In this document: in pieces, positions 35,819-44,622 of the stretch
Position numbering within the stretch: position 1 is the stretch's first letter
Layout: each line of letters begins with the position of its first letter
Assembly: GCA_000230955.3 (NCBI GenBank)
Contig: CP007060.1
Coordinates: 2,170,001-2,234,000, forward strand
Source: Halobacterium sp. DL1
GTDB taxonomy: Archaea; Halobacteriota; Halobacteria; Halobacteriales; Halobacteriaceae
Length of the DNA stretch: 64,000 nucleotides
Direction: 5' to 3'
Program-made: the position numbers and the translations under genes
Notes under the pieces: generated by a model
The model's input: only the letters and a program-made list of their open reading frames with translations
Database searches by the model: none
What the model was told of the DNA's origin: nothing

Positions 35819-36295
35819 ATGAACGTGACACCCGAGACGCTGCCGCGACACGAACTCGTCGGCCTGCACGTGCGGGTCGAGGAGTCGACCGACCCCTCGC
35901 GGGTCGGCATCGAGGGGCGCGTCGTCCGCGAGACGATGCGCACGCTCCTGGTCGAGCCACGCTCGACCGAACTGGCGAGTAGCGAGGGACGATGTCCCTC
36001 GGACCGTTCGAGCGGGCGAGGCCCGCGAGAAGACGGCGAGAGCCGCGAGCAAGTGGAGTCCGGTGGTGACGACTCGGGTGTCAAACAGGTTCCCAAGCGG
36101 GGAGCCAGATTCACGTTCCGACTCACAGATGAAGCTGCGGTCGCCGCCAAGGCGACCGGGACCGCGTCCAAACCTGCAGGTGGCGAGAGCCAAACCACTG
36201 GCGAGGGCGTGGCCTACGTTACGGTGGATGGGGTCGCGTTGCTCTCACGACCAGCGTTACGCTCCGAACGAGGAGTTGATTCGAAATGGCGATAG
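35819..36295 (+). CDS. rnp1: ribonuclease P protein component 1 (Rpp29/Pop4) with inserted segment
   Basis: 158 residues. The Rpp29 beta-barrel is clear on both sides: 'TPETLPRHELVGLHVRV', 'VGIEGRVVRETMRTLLVE' at the start and 'GVKQVPKRGARFTFRLTDEAA', '[28 protein letters not shown]' at the end. Between them residues about 46-86 are an Arg/Ser/Glu/Gly-rich insert that family members normally replace by a short turn. At the DNA level the insert is a row of four hairpins (35951-36045). The frame stays open, so the protein is probably functional with a disordered loop. It helps RNase P trim tRNA 5' ends. It overlaps rps17 by ten bases. Confidence 0.9.
   Translation: MNVTPETLPRHELVGLHVRVEESTDPSRVGIEGRVVRETMRTLLVEPRSTELASSEGRCPSDRSSGRGPREDGESREQVESGGDDSGVKQVPKRGARFTFRLTDEAAVAAKATGTASKPAGGESQTTGEGVAYVTVDGVALLSRPALRSERGVDSKWR
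35951..36045 (+). repeat. array of four perfect hairpins inside rnp1
   Basis: GTCGAGC-CAC-GCTCGAC (35951-35967), CGAGGGAC-GAT-GTCCCTCG (35983-36001), GCGGGC-GAG-GCCCGC (36012-36026) and CGGC-GAGA-GCCG (36034-36045). Stems are 7, 8, 6 and 4 pairs with loops of 3-4 bases. The segment coincides with the extra residues of Rnp1 and resembles intergenic GC-rich haloarchaeal repeats rather than coding sequence. Confidence 0.75.
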
Positions 36296-36615
36296 GACTG
36301 AACGTAACAGAACCGGAGGGCACGTGCACCGACGAGAACTGCCCCTTCCACGGGAGTCTTTCCGTGCGAGGGCAGGTTCTCGAAGGCGAAGTGGCCTCCA
36401 CAGACATGGATAAGACCATCGTCGTCGAGCGCGAATACGACGTATTCGTGCCGAAGTACGACCGCTACATGAAACGGCGGTCCCGAGTGCCGGCACACGC
36501 GCCGGAGTGCTTCGACATCGCAGACGGCGACACGGTCAGCATCGCAGAGACCCGACCGCTCTCGAAAACGAAGTCCCACGTAGTCGTGGAAGTCACCGAC
36601 GGAGGTGACGCCTGA
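36286..36615 (+). CDS. rps17: 30S ribosomal protein S17
   Basis: 109 residues of the archaeal type with a short N-terminal zinc-like '[10 protein letters not shown]' before the OB fold ('[44 protein letters not shown]' by key residues Lys-Thr-Ile-Val-Val and Arg-Tyr-Met). The start lies ten bases inside rnp1 and its stop shares a base with rpl14, so the three are coupled. Confidence 0.95.
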   Translation: MAIGLNVTEPEGTCTDENCPFHGSLSVRGQVLEGEVASTDMDKTIVVEREYDVFVPKYDRYMKRRSRVPAHAPECFDIADGDTVSIAETRPLSKTKSHVVVEVTDGGDA

Positions 36616-37013
36616 TGGAAGCCATCAAGGCCGACGTCACGCAGGGACTGGAGAAGGGTTCGCTCATCAAGTGCGCCGACAACACCGGCGCCCGCGAACT
36701 CAAGATCACGAGCGTGTCAGGGTACCAGGGAACGAAGAACCGCCACCCGAAGGCCGGGCTGGGCGACACCATCACCGTCTCGGTGACCAAAGGGACGCCG
36801 GAGATGCGCCGTCAGGTGCTCGAAGCCGTCGTCGTTCGCCAGCGCAAGGCCATCCGTCGACCGGACGGGACGCGCGTGAAGTTCGAGGACAACGCCGCGG
36901 TCATCATCGACGACCTCGGCGAGCCTCGCGGGACCGAGATCAAAGGTCCCATCTCGCGCGAAGTGGCGGAACGGTACGGTACCATCGCGAGTACCGCGAC
37001 GATGATCGTATAG
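36615..37013 (+). CDS. rpl14: 50S ribosomal protein L14
   Basis: 132 residues: '[26 protein letters not shown]' followed by '[39 protein letters not shown]' (key: [10 protein letters not shown] and the [12 protein letters not shown] loop). L14 sits at the subunit interface. The start overlaps rps17; three bases precede rpl24. Confidence 0.96.
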   Translation: MEAIKADVTQGLEKGSLIKCADNTGARELKITSVSGYQGTKNRHPKAGLGDTITVSVTKGTPEMRRQVLEAVVVRQRKAIRRPDGTRVKFEDNAAVIIDDLGEPRGTEIKGPISREVAERYGTIASTATMIV

Positions 37014-37016
37014 ACA

Positions 37017-37373
37017 ATGACCAAACAACCACACAAACAGCGAAACCGCACGGAGCGCGCGTCGCTGCACGAGCGTCACAAGCAGGTGCGGGCGCACCTC
37101 TCCGAGGACCTCCGCGAGGAGTACGGACAGCGTCGCGTCCGCGTCAACGTCGGCGACACCGTCGAAGTGATGCGTGGCGACTACGCCGGCGAGGAGGGCG
37201 AGGTCATCGACGTCGACCTCCGCGACGCGTCGGTGTCCGTCGAGGACGTCACCGTCGAGAAGGCGGACGGCGAGGAAGTGCCTCGCGCGATGGACGCGAG
37301 CAACCTCCGCGTCACCGACCTCGACCTCGAAGACGACGTGCGCGCCGAGCGACTGGAAGGTGACAACGAATGA
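37017..37373 (+). CDS. rpl24: 50S ribosomal protein L24
   Basis: 118 residues, archaeal L24 (L26e-like): N-terminal '[46 protein letters not shown]', recognised by '[13 protein letters not shown]' and the KOW segment '[18 protein letters not shown]'. An early assembly protein at the tunnel rim. It overlaps rps4e by four bases. Confidence 0.95.
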   Translation: MTKQPHKQRNRTERASLHERHKQVRAHLSEDLREEYGQRRVRVNVGDTVEVMRGDYAGEEGEVIDVDLRDASVSVEDVTVEKADGEEVPRAMDASNLRVTDLDLEDDVRAERLEGDNE

Positions 37374-38071
37374 CGAACCACCAGAAGCGACTCTCGGTAC
37401 CGAAGTCCTGGCCCGTCGAGCGGAAGACGGAGACGTTCACCGCGAAGGCCGGGGCCGGTCCGCACGGCGAGTCGGGCGTTCCGCTCGTCGTCGTGCTCCG
37501 GGACGTCCTGGGCTACGTCGACGACACCAGCGAGGCGCAGTACGCCATCAACACTGACGGCGTGCTCGTCAACGGTGCGTCTGTCGGCGACGTCAAGCGC
37601 CCCATCGGGATGTTCGACATCCTGGCGTTCCCCGCGCGCGACGAGTACTACCGGGTCTTCCCGGACGAGGGCGGCCGCCTCGGACTCACGCCGATCGAAG
37701 CGGACGCGGCGGACAGCAAACTGAACAAGGTCGAAGACAAGACGACCGTCTCCGGCGGTCAGACTCAGCTCAACTTCCACGACGGCACGAACCTGCTGGT
37801 CGAGGACGACTCCTACAGCGGGAGCGACTCCGTCGTCGTTGAGAACGAGACCAACGAGATTGTCGCCCACTTCGAATACGAGGAGGGCGCGCTCGTCACC
37901 GCCGTCGCCGGCCAGCACGCGGGCGAGATCGGTACGGTCGAGGATATCACCGTCCAGCCCGGCAGCGCGGAGAACACGGTCCGCGTGGAGACCGAGGAGG
38001 ACGCCTTCGAGACCGTCGAGGAGTACGTCGTCGTCATCGACGAGAACTTCGTCGGAGGTGACGAGGAATGA
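37370..38071 (+). CDS. rps4e: 30S ribosomal protein S4e
   Basis: 233 residues. S4e domain order: S4-like RNA-binding part ('[18 protein letters not shown]', '[23 protein letters not shown]'), the central S4e domain and a C-terminal KOW ('[23 protein letters not shown]'). An archaeal/eukaryotic-only small-subunit protein. ATGA overlaps on both sides. Confidence 0.95.
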   Translation: MTNHQKRLSVPKSWPVERKTETFTAKAGAGPHGESGVPLVVVLRDVLGYVDDTSEAQYAINTDGVLVNGASVGDVKRPIGMFDILAFPARDEYYRVFPDEGGRLGLTPIEADAADSKLNKVEDKTTVSGGQTQLNFHDGTNLLVEDDSYSGSDSVVVENETNEIVAHFEYEEGALVTAVAGQHAGEIGTVEDITVQPGSAENTVRVETEEDAFETVEEYVVVIDENFVGGDEE

Positions 38072-38598
38072 GCGAGAGCGAGACAGAGGCCGAGTTCCAC
38101 GAGATGCGCGAACCGCGCATCGAGAAGGTCGTCGCCCACATGGGCGTCGGCCGCGGTGGGGTCGACCTCCAGAACGCCGAGGACATCCTCTACGAGATCA
38201 CGAACCAGGAGACGGTCCGCACGACGGCGAAGCGGACGGAACCCGAGTTCGGCATCCGCGAGGGTGACCCGATCGGTACGAAGGTCACGCTCCGCGGCGA
38301 GGACGCCAACGACTTCCTCGACCGCGCGCTCCCGGCCGCCGACCTGGCCAAGCGCCAGTTCGACGACACCGGCAACGTGAGCTTCGGCATCGACGAGCAC
38401 ACGGAGTTCCCGAGCCAGGAGTACGACCCGAACATCGGAATCTACGGGCTTGACGTCACCGTCAACCTCGTGCGCCCGGGCTACCGGGTCGCCAAGCGCG
38501 ACCAGGTCTCCCGGCAGATTCCCTCGAACCACCGACTCGACCCCGAGGACGCGGTCGCGTACCTCGAATCCAACTTCGACGTGGAGGTCAACGAATGA
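38068..38598 (+). CDS. rpl5: 50S ribosomal protein L5
   Basis: 176 residues. Typical archaeal L5: '[22 protein letters not shown]', '[21 protein letters not shown]', '[25 protein letters not shown]' (only key words quoted). Binds 5S rRNA. Start and stop overlap rps4e and rps14. Confidence 0.95.
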   Translation: MSESETEAEFHEMREPRIEKVVAHMGVGRGGVDLQNAEDILYEITNQETVRTTAKRTEPEFGIREGDPIGTKVTLRGEDANDFLDRALPAADLAKRQFDDTGNVSFGIDEHTEFPSQEYDPNIGIYGLDVTVNLVRPGYRVAKRDQVSRQIPSNHRLDPEDAVAYLESNFDVEVNE

Positions 38599-38750
38599 GC
38601 GAGACGGACGAAGCAACAGAGACGGGCCAGACACACGAGTGCCGACGCTGTGGCCGCAATCAGGGCCTCGTCGGCAAGTACGACATCTGGCTGTGTCGAC
38701 AGTGCTTCCGCGAGATTGCCCGCTCGATGGGCTTCAAGAAGTACAGCTAA
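38595..38750 (+). CDS. rps14: 30S ribosomal protein S14 (zinc-binding type)
   Basis: 51 residues, overlapping the rpl5 stop by four bases and ending two bases before rps8. The zinc motif is CRRCG...(W)LCRQCFRE, that is Cys16-x2-Cys19 and Cys34-x2-Cys37, followed by '[11 protein letters not shown]'. An acidic N-terminal extension of about 13 residues is the haloarchaeal feature. Confidence 0.95.
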   Translation: MSETDEATETGQTHECRRCGRNQGLVGKYDIWLCRQCFREIARSMGFKKYS

Positions 38751-38752
38751 CA

Positions 38753-39145
38753 ATGACGGCAAACGACCCCCTGTCCGACGCACTCTCCGGCCTCGACAAC
38801 GCCGAGAGCGTCGGGCATCTCAAACACACGGTAGAGCCCGCCTCGAACATGGTCGGCTCCGTCCTCGAGGTCTTCTACGACCGCGGGTACATCGACGGCT
38901 TCGAGTTCGTCGACGACGGGAAGGCTGGTCGATTCGAGGTCGAACTAAAAGGTGCCATCAACGAGTGTGGCCCCGTGAACCCGCGGTACTCCGTGGGTGC
39001 CGAAGAGTTCGAGCAGTGGGAGAAGCGATACCTCCCCGCTCGAGACTACGGTTCGCTCGTCGTGACGACGAGCCACGGTATCATGAGCCACTACGACGCC
39101 CGCGAAGAGGGCGTCGGTGGCCAGGTTATCGCGTACGTATACTAA
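38753..39145 (+). CDS. rps8: 30S ribosomal protein S8
   Basis: 130 residues: 'DPLSDALSGLDNAESVGH' N-terminal half, 'VLEVFYDRGYIDGFEFVDDG', and the C-terminal 'LPARDYGSLVVTTSHGIMSHYDA' RNA-binding segment. Binds central-domain 16S rRNA. Starts two bases after rps14. Confidence 0.95.
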   Translation: MTANDPLSDALSGLDNAESVGHLKHTVEPASNMVGSVLEVFYDRGYIDGFEFVDDGKAGRFEVELKGAINECGPVNPRYSVGAEEFEQWEKRYLPARDYGSLVVTTSHGIMSHYDAREEGVGGQVIAYVY

Positions 39146-39147
39146 CA

Positions 39148-39684
39148 ATGGCACGAGTCGAAATCGAAATTCCGGACGACGTGACGGCGGAGGTCGACCA
39201 CCTCGACCTCTCCGTCGAGGGCCCCGAGGGGTCCGTGTCGCGGCGCCTCTGGTATCCTGACGTCAGCGTCTCCGTCGAGGACGGCGCTGTCGTCATCGCC
39301 AGCGACGCTGAGGACGCCAAGACGATGTCCACCGTCGGGACCTTCGAGAGCCACGTGGAGAACATGCTCCACGGCGTCACCGAAGGCTGGGAGTACCGAC
39401 TGCAGGTCCACTACTCTCACTTCCCGATGCAGGTCGAAGCGGAGGACGACGAGATCGTCATCCAGAACTTCCTCGGCGAGAAGGCGCCCCGACGCGCCCC
39501 CATCCGCGGCGACACGCAGGTCTCCGTGGACGGCGAGGAAGTGACCCTCAACGGTCCGAGTATCGAGGACGTCGGCCAGACGGCGGCCGACATCGAACAG
39601 CTCACGCGCGTCACCGACAAGGACAGCCGCGTGTTCCAGGACGGCGTGTACATCGTCGAGAAACCCACCAAGGGAGGTGCCTGA
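39148..39684 (+). CDS. rpl6: 50S ribosomal protein L6
   Basis: 178 residues with the two L6 repeats: 'VDHLDLSVEGPEGSVSRRLWYPDVSV' and the second half with 'NFLGEKAPRRAPIRGDTQVSVDG'. Located near the factor-binding site. Two bases follow rps8. Confidence 0.95.
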   Translation: MARVEIEIPDDVTAEVDHLDLSVEGPEGSVSRRLWYPDVSVSVEDGAVVIASDAEDAKTMSTVGTFESHVENMLHGVTEGWEYRLQVHYSHFPMQVEAEDDEIVIQNFLGEKAPRRAPIRGDTQVSVDGEEVTLNGPSIEDVGQTAADIEQLTRVTDKDSRVFQDGVYIVEKPTKGGA

Positions 39685-39687
39685 TAG

Positions 39688-40419
39688 ATGGCAGACGAAG
39701 ACACCACCAACGACGACGCGCCGGAGTCACTCGAGGACATCTCGGGTGTCGGCCCGTCGAAGGCCGAGGCGCTCCAGGAGGCCGGCTACGACTCCGTCGA
39801 GGACGTGAAGGCGGCGAGCCAGAGCGAACTCGCAGAGGTCGAGGGCATCGGCAACGCGCTCGCAGCGCGCGTGAAGGCCGACGTCGGCGGTCTCGAGGTC
39901 GAAGAGGAGACCGAGGCGGAGGTCGAGGAGGCCGAACCCGAGGAGACCGAGGAGACCGACGACGAGGACGTGGAGACGGAGCTCCGTCCCCGCGGCCTCG
40001 CGACCAAGACGCCGAACCTGAGCGACGACGAGCAGCGACTCCTCGACAAGCGACGCCGCGAGGGAAAGCCGCAGTTCAACCGCCAGGACTACCACAAGAA
40101 GAAGCGGACGCCGTCGTCGTGGCGCCGCCCGCGCGGCCAGCTGTCGAAGCAGCGCCGCGGCATCAAGGGCAAGGGCGACACGGTCGAGTCCGGCTTCCGC
40201 ACGCCGAAGGCGGTTCGGGGCAAGCACCCGAGCGGCTTCGAGGAGGTTCGCGTGCACAACGCGGACGACCTCGACGGCATCGACCCGGACACGGAAGCGG
40301 CCCGCATCGCCTCGAAGGTTGGCGCACGCAAGCGCGAACGCATCGAGGAGCAGGCGGAGGAGGCGGGCATCCGCGTCCTGAATCCGACCTACGTCGAAGT
40401 GGAGGTAGACAATGAGTGA
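39688..40419 (+). CDS. rpl32e: 50S ribosomal protein L32e with helix-hairpin-helix extension
   Basis: 243 residues, nearly twice the size of other L32e proteins. Residues about 13-66 form a helix-hairpin-helix pair ('[20 protein letters not shown]', '[19 protein letters not shown]'), then a Glu-rich linker (about 67-95) and the normal L32e core from about 105 ('[32 protein letters not shown]' by key [12 protein letters not shown]). The N-terminal fusion is a haloarchaeal peculiarity. It overlaps rpl19e by eight bases. Confidence 0.93.
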   Translation: MADEDTTNDDAPESLEDISGVGPSKAEALQEAGYDSVEDVKAASQSELAEVEGIGNALAARVKADVGGLEVEEETEAEVEEAEPEETEETDDEDVETELRPRGLATKTPNLSDDEQRLLDKRRREGKPQFNRQDYHKKKRTPSSWRRPRGQLSKQRRGIKGKGDTVESGFRTPKAVRGKHPSGFEEVRVHNADDLDGIDPDTEAARIASKVGARKRERIEEQAEEAGIRVLNPTYVEVEVDNE

Positions 40420-40861
40420 TCTGAGCGCACAGAAGCGGCTCGCAGCGGACGTCCTCGACGTCGGCAAGGGCCGCGTCTGGTTCGACCCCGAGGCCCAGGG
40501 CGACATCGCGGAGGCCATCACCCGAGCGGACATCCGCGAGCTCGTCGAAGAGGGCACGATACAGGCAGAGACCAAGCGCGGGAACTCCCGCGGTCGCGCA
40601 CGCGAACGCGACAAGAAGCGGTCCTACGGCCACCGCAAGGGCCCCGGCACCCGGAAGGGCAAGCAGGGCGCCCGGCAGAACGACAAGGAGGCCTACCAGG
40701 ACCGCATCCGCGCGCAGCGACGGACGCTACGGGAACTCCGCGACGACGGTACCCTCACCGCGAGCGAGTACCGCGAGCTGTACAACATGGCCAACGGTGG
40801 CGAGTTCGACAGCGTCCGACGCCTCAAGAACTACATCGAAGACAACTACGGTGAGATCTAA
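40412..40861 (+). CDS. rpl19e: 50S ribosomal protein L19e
   Basis: 149 residues: '[42 protein letters not shown]' start, then the basic '[28 protein letters not shown]' and the C-terminal helix. Long two-helix archaeal/eukaryotic protein. It shares one base with the rpl18 start (TAATG). Confidence 0.95.
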   Translation: MSDLSAQKRLAADVLDVGKGRVWFDPEAQGDIAEAITRADIRELVEEGTIQAETKRGNSRGRARERDKKRSYGHRKGPGTRKGKQGARQNDKEAYQDRIRAQRRTLRELRDDGTLTASEYRELYNMANGGEFDSVRRLKNYIEDNYGEI

Positions 40862-41412
40862 TGGCAACAGGACCACGCTACAAAGTGCCGATGCGGCGAC
40901 GCCGCGAGGTCCGGACCGACTACCACCAGAGGTTGCGCCTCCTGAAGTCAGGGAAACCTCGGCTCGTTGCTCGGAAGAGCAACAAGCACGTCACGGCGCA
41001 GCTGGTCGCGACCGGACCCGACGGCGACGAGACGATCGCGAGCGCACACTCCAGTGACCTCGAGGAGTACGGCTGGGACGCCCCGACGGGCAACCTCCCG
41101 GCCGCGTACCTCACGGGGCTGCTCGCTGGGACGCGCGCTCGTGAAGCCGGCGCGGATGAGGGCGTACTCGACATCGGCCTCAACACCGCGACCCCCGGCT
41201 CGAAAGTGTTCGCGATCCAGGAGGGCGCGATAGACGCCGGCCTGGAGATCCCGCACAACGACTCGGTCCTCGCGGACTGGTCGCGCACGCGCGGCGAACA
41301 CATCGCCGACTACGCAGAGTCACTCGACGAGCCGCTGTACGGCGGCGACTTCGACGCAACAGAGCTTCCCGAGCACTTCGACGAAGTGCGGGAAGCCATT
41401 CAGGAGGACTAA
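40861..41412 (+). CDS. rpl18: 50S ribosomal protein L18
   Basis: 183 residues, archaeal L18 (L5e-like): 'PRYKVPMRRRREVRTDYHQRLRLLKSGKPRLVARKSNKHV' recognised by 'TDYHQRLRLLKSGKPRLV', plus 'LPAAYLTGLLAGTRA' and 'LEIPHNDSVLADWSRTRGEHIADYA'. Binds 5S rRNA with L5. Start overlaps rpl19e. Confidence 0.95.
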   Translation: MATGPRYKVPMRRRREVRTDYHQRLRLLKSGKPRLVARKSNKHVTAQLVATGPDGDETIASAHSSDLEEYGWDAPTGNLPAAYLTGLLAGTRAREAGADEGVLDIGLNTATPGSKVFAIQEGAIDAGLEIPHNDSVLADWSRTRGEHIADYAESLDEPLYGGDFDATELPEHFDEVREAIQED

Positions 41413-41415
41413 CAC

Positions 41416-42054
41416 ATGGGCTACAACGACACCTGGGAACCGAAGACGCGCCTGGGTCGCCTCGTCCAGGACGGCGAGATAGAGGACATGTCCGCCGCCC
41501 TCAACAGCGGGCTCCCGCTCAAGGAGCCGGAGATCGTCGACAACCTCATTCCGGGGCTCGACGACGAAGTGCTGGACATCAACATGGTCCAGCGCATGAC
41601 GGACTCCGGCCGCCGAGTGAAGTTCCGCTGCGTGGTCGTCATCGGTAACCGTGACGGCTTCGTCGGCTACGCCGAAGGTCGCGACGACCAGGTCGGCGGC
41701 GCCATCCAGAAGGCGATCGAGGTCGCGAAACTCAACATCATCGACGTCTCGCGCGGCTGCGGGTCGTGGGAGTGTGGCTGTGGGCGACCCCACACCGTCG
41801 CGCTCCGCACGACCGGCAAGGCGGGCAGCGTCGAGGTAGAACTGATTCCCGCCCCGCGCGGCCTCGGCCTCGCGGGCGGCGAGACGGTCCGACACGTGCT
41901 CGAACTCGCGGGCATCGACGACATCTGGACGCGCTCCTCGGGGAAGACCCGGACCACGGTGAACTTCGCGAAGGCGACGTTCAACGCGCTCCGCAACACC
42001 GCCGAGGCCCGCGTGCCCGAACACGCCCGCGAGCAGCGAGAGGTGATCGAGTGA
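41416..42054 (+). CDS. rps5: 30S ribosomal protein S5
   Basis: 212 residues. '[19 protein letters not shown]', the double-stranded-RNA-type motif '[23 protein letters not shown]', and '[20 protein letters not shown]' are conserved. The central 'CGSWECGCG' is the archaeal variant. Important for decoding accuracy. The stop overlaps rpl30. Confidence 0.95.
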   Translation: MGYNDTWEPKTRLGRLVQDGEIEDMSAALNSGLPLKEPEIVDNLIPGLDDEVLDINMVQRMTDSGRRVKFRCVVVIGNRDGFVGYAEGRDDQVGGAIQKAIEVAKLNIIDVSRGCGSWECGCGRPHTVALRTTGKAGSVEVELIPAPRGLGLAGGETVRHVLELAGIDDIWTRSSGKTRTTVNFAKATFNALRNTAEARVPEHAREQREVIE

Positions 42055-42518
42055 TGCGGGCGGTCGTCCAGGTCCGCGGTGACGTCAACATGAGCGGCGA
42101 CGTCGTCGACACGCTGGAGATGCTGAACATCCACAGCGTCAACCACTGCGCGCTCGTCCCCGAGACGGAGACGTACGACGGGATGGTCGCGAAGGTCAAC
42201 GACTTCGTGGCGTTCGGCGAACCGAGCCACGACGTGCTCGCCTCGCTCCTCAGTCGGCGCGGCGAACCCCTCGAGGGGAGCGCCGACACCGACGACGAGT
42301 GGGTCGCAGAGAACACCGACTACGACGACGTCGACGACCTCGCACGCGCGCTCCTCGACGAGGAGACGACGCTGCGAGAGGCCGGGTTCGCGCCCGCCCT
42401 CCGACTGCACCCGCCGCGTGGCGGGCACGACGGCATCAAGCAGCCGGTCAGCGACGGCGGCCAGCTCGGAAAGCACACGACCGAGGAGATCGACGACCTC
42501 CTCACCGACATGCGCTAA
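42054..42518 (+). CDS. rpl30: 50S ribosomal protein L30
   Basis: 154 residues, the long archaeal/eukaryotic (L7e) form. N-terminal 'VQVRGDVNMSGDVVDTLEMLNIHSVNHCALVPET' (key RGDVNMSGDVVDTL), C-terminal 'FAPALRLHPPRGGHDGIKQP'. Two bases separate it from rpl15. Confidence 0.95.
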   Translation: MRAVVQVRGDVNMSGDVVDTLEMLNIHSVNHCALVPETETYDGMVAKVNDFVAFGEPSHDVLASLLSRRGEPLEGSADTDDEWVAENTDYDDVDDLARALLDEETTLREAGFAPALRLHPPRGGHDGIKQPVSDGGQLGKHTTEEIDDLLTDMR

Positions 42519-42520
42519 CC

Positions 42521-42982
42521 ATGACTAGCAAGAAACGACGACAACGCGGCTCTCGGACGCACGGCGGCGGCACCCACAAGAACCGCCGGGGCGCCGGCAA
42601 TCGCGGCGGCCGTGGGCGTGCGGGTCGCAAGAAACACGAGCAACACAACTACGAGGACGTCGGCAAGAGCGGCTTCAAGCGCCCGGAGAAGACCGACCGG
42701 GACGTCGCCGAGGTGTCCGTCCAGAAGCTCGACGAGGACATCGCACTGCTCGCGGCCGACGGGGTCGCCGAGGAGACGGAGTTCGGCTACCGCGTCGACG
42801 CCCGGGACGTCGCCGAAGACGGCTGGGAGGCCGACGTTGTGAAGGTGCTCGGCGGTGGACAGATGTACGAACAGCTCGAGGTGACGGCGGACGCGTTCTC
42901 CGCGGGCGCCGTCGAACTCATCGAGAGTGAGGGCGGCGACGCCGTCGTCTCCGAGCGCGGAGCGGAAGACAACGAGGAGTAA
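42521..42982 (+). CDS. rpl15: 50S ribosomal protein L15
   Basis: 153 residues: the basic Gly-rich N-terminus 'RRQRGSRTHGGGTHKNRRGA' and 'GNRGGRGRAGRKKHEQ', then 'VKVLGGGQ' and 'VTADAFSAGAVELIESEGG'. A central scaffold protein of the 50S subunit, three bases before secY as usual. Confidence 0.95.
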   Translation: MTSKKRRQRGSRTHGGGTHKNRRGAGNRGGRGRAGRKKHEQHNYEDVGKSGFKRPEKTDRDVAEVSVQKLDEDIALLAADGVAEETEFGYRVDARDVAEDGWEADVVKVLGGGQMYEQLEVTADAFSAGAVELIESEGGDAVVSERGAEDNEE

Positions 42983-42985
42983 CCC

Positions 42986-44452
42986 ATGGGATGGAAGGAG
43001 TCTGCTGCGCCGGTCCTCACGCGGATGCCCGCAGTGCAGCGTCCGGAGGGGCACGTTCCGTTCCGTCGGAAGATGTACTGGACGGCCGGCGTCCTCGTCC
43101 TGTACTTCTTCCTGACGAACGTCTCGCTGTGGGGCCTCCAGGCCGGCGGCGAGGACTTCTTCGGACAGTTCCGGAGTCTACTCGCCGGCGGTCAGGGGAC
43201 GGTGCTCCAGCTGGGCATCGGGCCCATCGTCACGGCGAGCATCGTCCTGCAGCTGCTGGGCGGTGCGAACCTGCTCGGACTGGACACGGACGACCCGCGT
43301 GACCAGGCCATCTACCAGGGGCTCCAGAAGTTCCTGGTGGTCGTGATGGTGTTCCTGACGGGACTGCCGATGGTGTTCCTCGGGAACTTCCTCCAGCCGA
43401 GCGCGCAGCTCGCCCAGAGCCTCGGCGTCGGTCTGTTCGGCGTCCGGGCGCTCATCTTCGCCCAGATCGCGGCGGGTGGCGTCCTGCTGCTGTTCATGGA
43501 CGAGGTCATCTCGAAGTGGGGCGTCGGCTCAGGTATCGGCCTCTTCATCGTGGCCAACGTGAGCCAGAGCCTCGTCGGCGGCCTCTTCTTCTGGGAGGGT
43601 GGCGTCGGCAACCAGGGGCTCATCCCCACGTGGTTCGACATCGCGGTGGGCAACGTCTCGAACATCCCGCCGCTGCTGACGACTGACGGCCTCTCGTTCG
43701 TGTTGATGCAGGCGGGCATCCTCGGCGTCATCACGACGGTTCTCATCTACGTGGTCGTCGTGTACGCCGAGAGCGTGCGCGTCGAGATTCCGCTCAGCCA
43801 CGCCCGCGTGAAGGGCGCCCGGGGCCGCTTCCCGGTGAAGCTCATCTACGCGAGCGTCCTGCCCATGATCCTCGTTCGCGCGCTGCAGGCGAACATCCAG
43901 TTCCTCGGGCAGATCCTCAACTCCACGGTGAACCTCCCCACCTGGGCGGGCGTCTACGTGGAGGGACAGCCAGTCAGTGGCCTGTTTTACTACTTCGCGC
44001 CCATCTACAACCCCGACGCCTGGATGTGGTGGACCGCAGCCTCCACGGCCGAGCCGTGGCAGGTGATGATCCGCATCGCCGTCGACCTCACGTTCATGGT
44101 CATCGGCGGCGGCATCTTCGCCATCTTCTGGGTGGAGACCGCCGACATGGGCCCCAAGGCGACCGCCAAGCAGATCCAGAACTCCGGGATGCAGATTCCG
44201 GGCTTCCGGAAGAACCTCGGCGTCATCGAGAAGGTCCTCGAGCGGTACATCCCGCAGGTCACCGTCATCGGCGGTGCCCTCGTCGGCCTGCTCGCCGTCA
44301 TGGCGAACATGCTCGGCACCATCGGGAACGTCACCGGGACGGGCCTGCTGCTGACGATCTCTATCACGTACAAGCTGTACGAGGAGATCGCTGAAGAGCA
44401 GATGATGGAGATGCACCCGATGATGCGCGAGATGTTCGGCGGCGGCGACTAA
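42986..44452 (+). CDS. secY: preprotein translocase subunit SecY
   Basis: 488 residues, ten membrane helices. The plug and pore segments ('LGIGPIVTASIVLQLLGG', 'DEVISKWGVGSGIGLFI'), the cytosolic loops 4-5 and 6-7 ('SVRVEIPLSHARVKGARGRFPVKLIYASVLP') and 'GFRKNLGVIEKVLERYIPQVTVIGG' are present. It forms the SecYEG channel. Last gene of the ribosomal operon; a T5 run at 44476-44480 follows. Confidence 0.96.
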   Translation: MGWKESAAPVLTRMPAVQRPEGHVPFRRKMYWTAGVLVLYFFLTNVSLWGLQAGGEDFFGQFRSLLAGGQGTVLQLGIGPIVTASIVLQLLGGANLLGLDTDDPRDQAIYQGLQKFLVVVMVFLTGLPMVFLGNFLQPSAQLAQSLGVGLFGVRALIFAQIAAGGVLLLFMDEVISKWGVGSGIGLFIVANVSQSLVGGLFFWEGGVGNQGLIPTWFDIAVGNVSNIPPLLTTDGLSFVLMQAGILGVITTVLIYVVVVYAESVRVEIPLSHARVKGARGRFPVKLIYASVLPMILVRALQANIQFLGQILNSTVNLPTWAGVYVEGQPVSGLFYYFAPIYNPDAWMWWTAASTAEPWQVMIRIAVDLTFMVIGGGIFAIFWVETADMGPKATAKQIQNSGMQIPGFRKNLGVIEKVLERYIPQVTVIGGALVGLLAVMANMLGTIGNVTGTGLLLTISITYKLYEEIAEEQMMEMHPMMREMFGGGD

Positions 44453-44475
44453 CAGGCGGTACCGCGCGTTCCACA

Positions 44476-44480
44476 TTTTT
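44476..44480 (+). terminator. T-run after secY
   Basis: Five T in a GC-rich region 24 bases after the secY stop, without a strong hairpin. Archaeal RNA polymerase can end at such tracts; the next gene is on the other strand. Confidence 0.4.
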
Positions 44481-44622
44481 GGTCGACGACACGACCGGAC
44501 AGTGGAATCGTAACCCACGTACACCGTTTACGATAGCCTAAACTATCCGGGTAGGGACGGTCGCCGGTATCGTCACGGACGGGGCCTGACCACGGCCCGG
44601 CCGTCGGTGGGCCGCCGGTGCG

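Noticed and set aside
35819-36295. Frameshift or sequencing error in rnp1
   Set aside because: Both flanks are in the same frame and match the family; the insert length is a multiple of three and the frame stays open, so an in-frame insertion is the better explanation.
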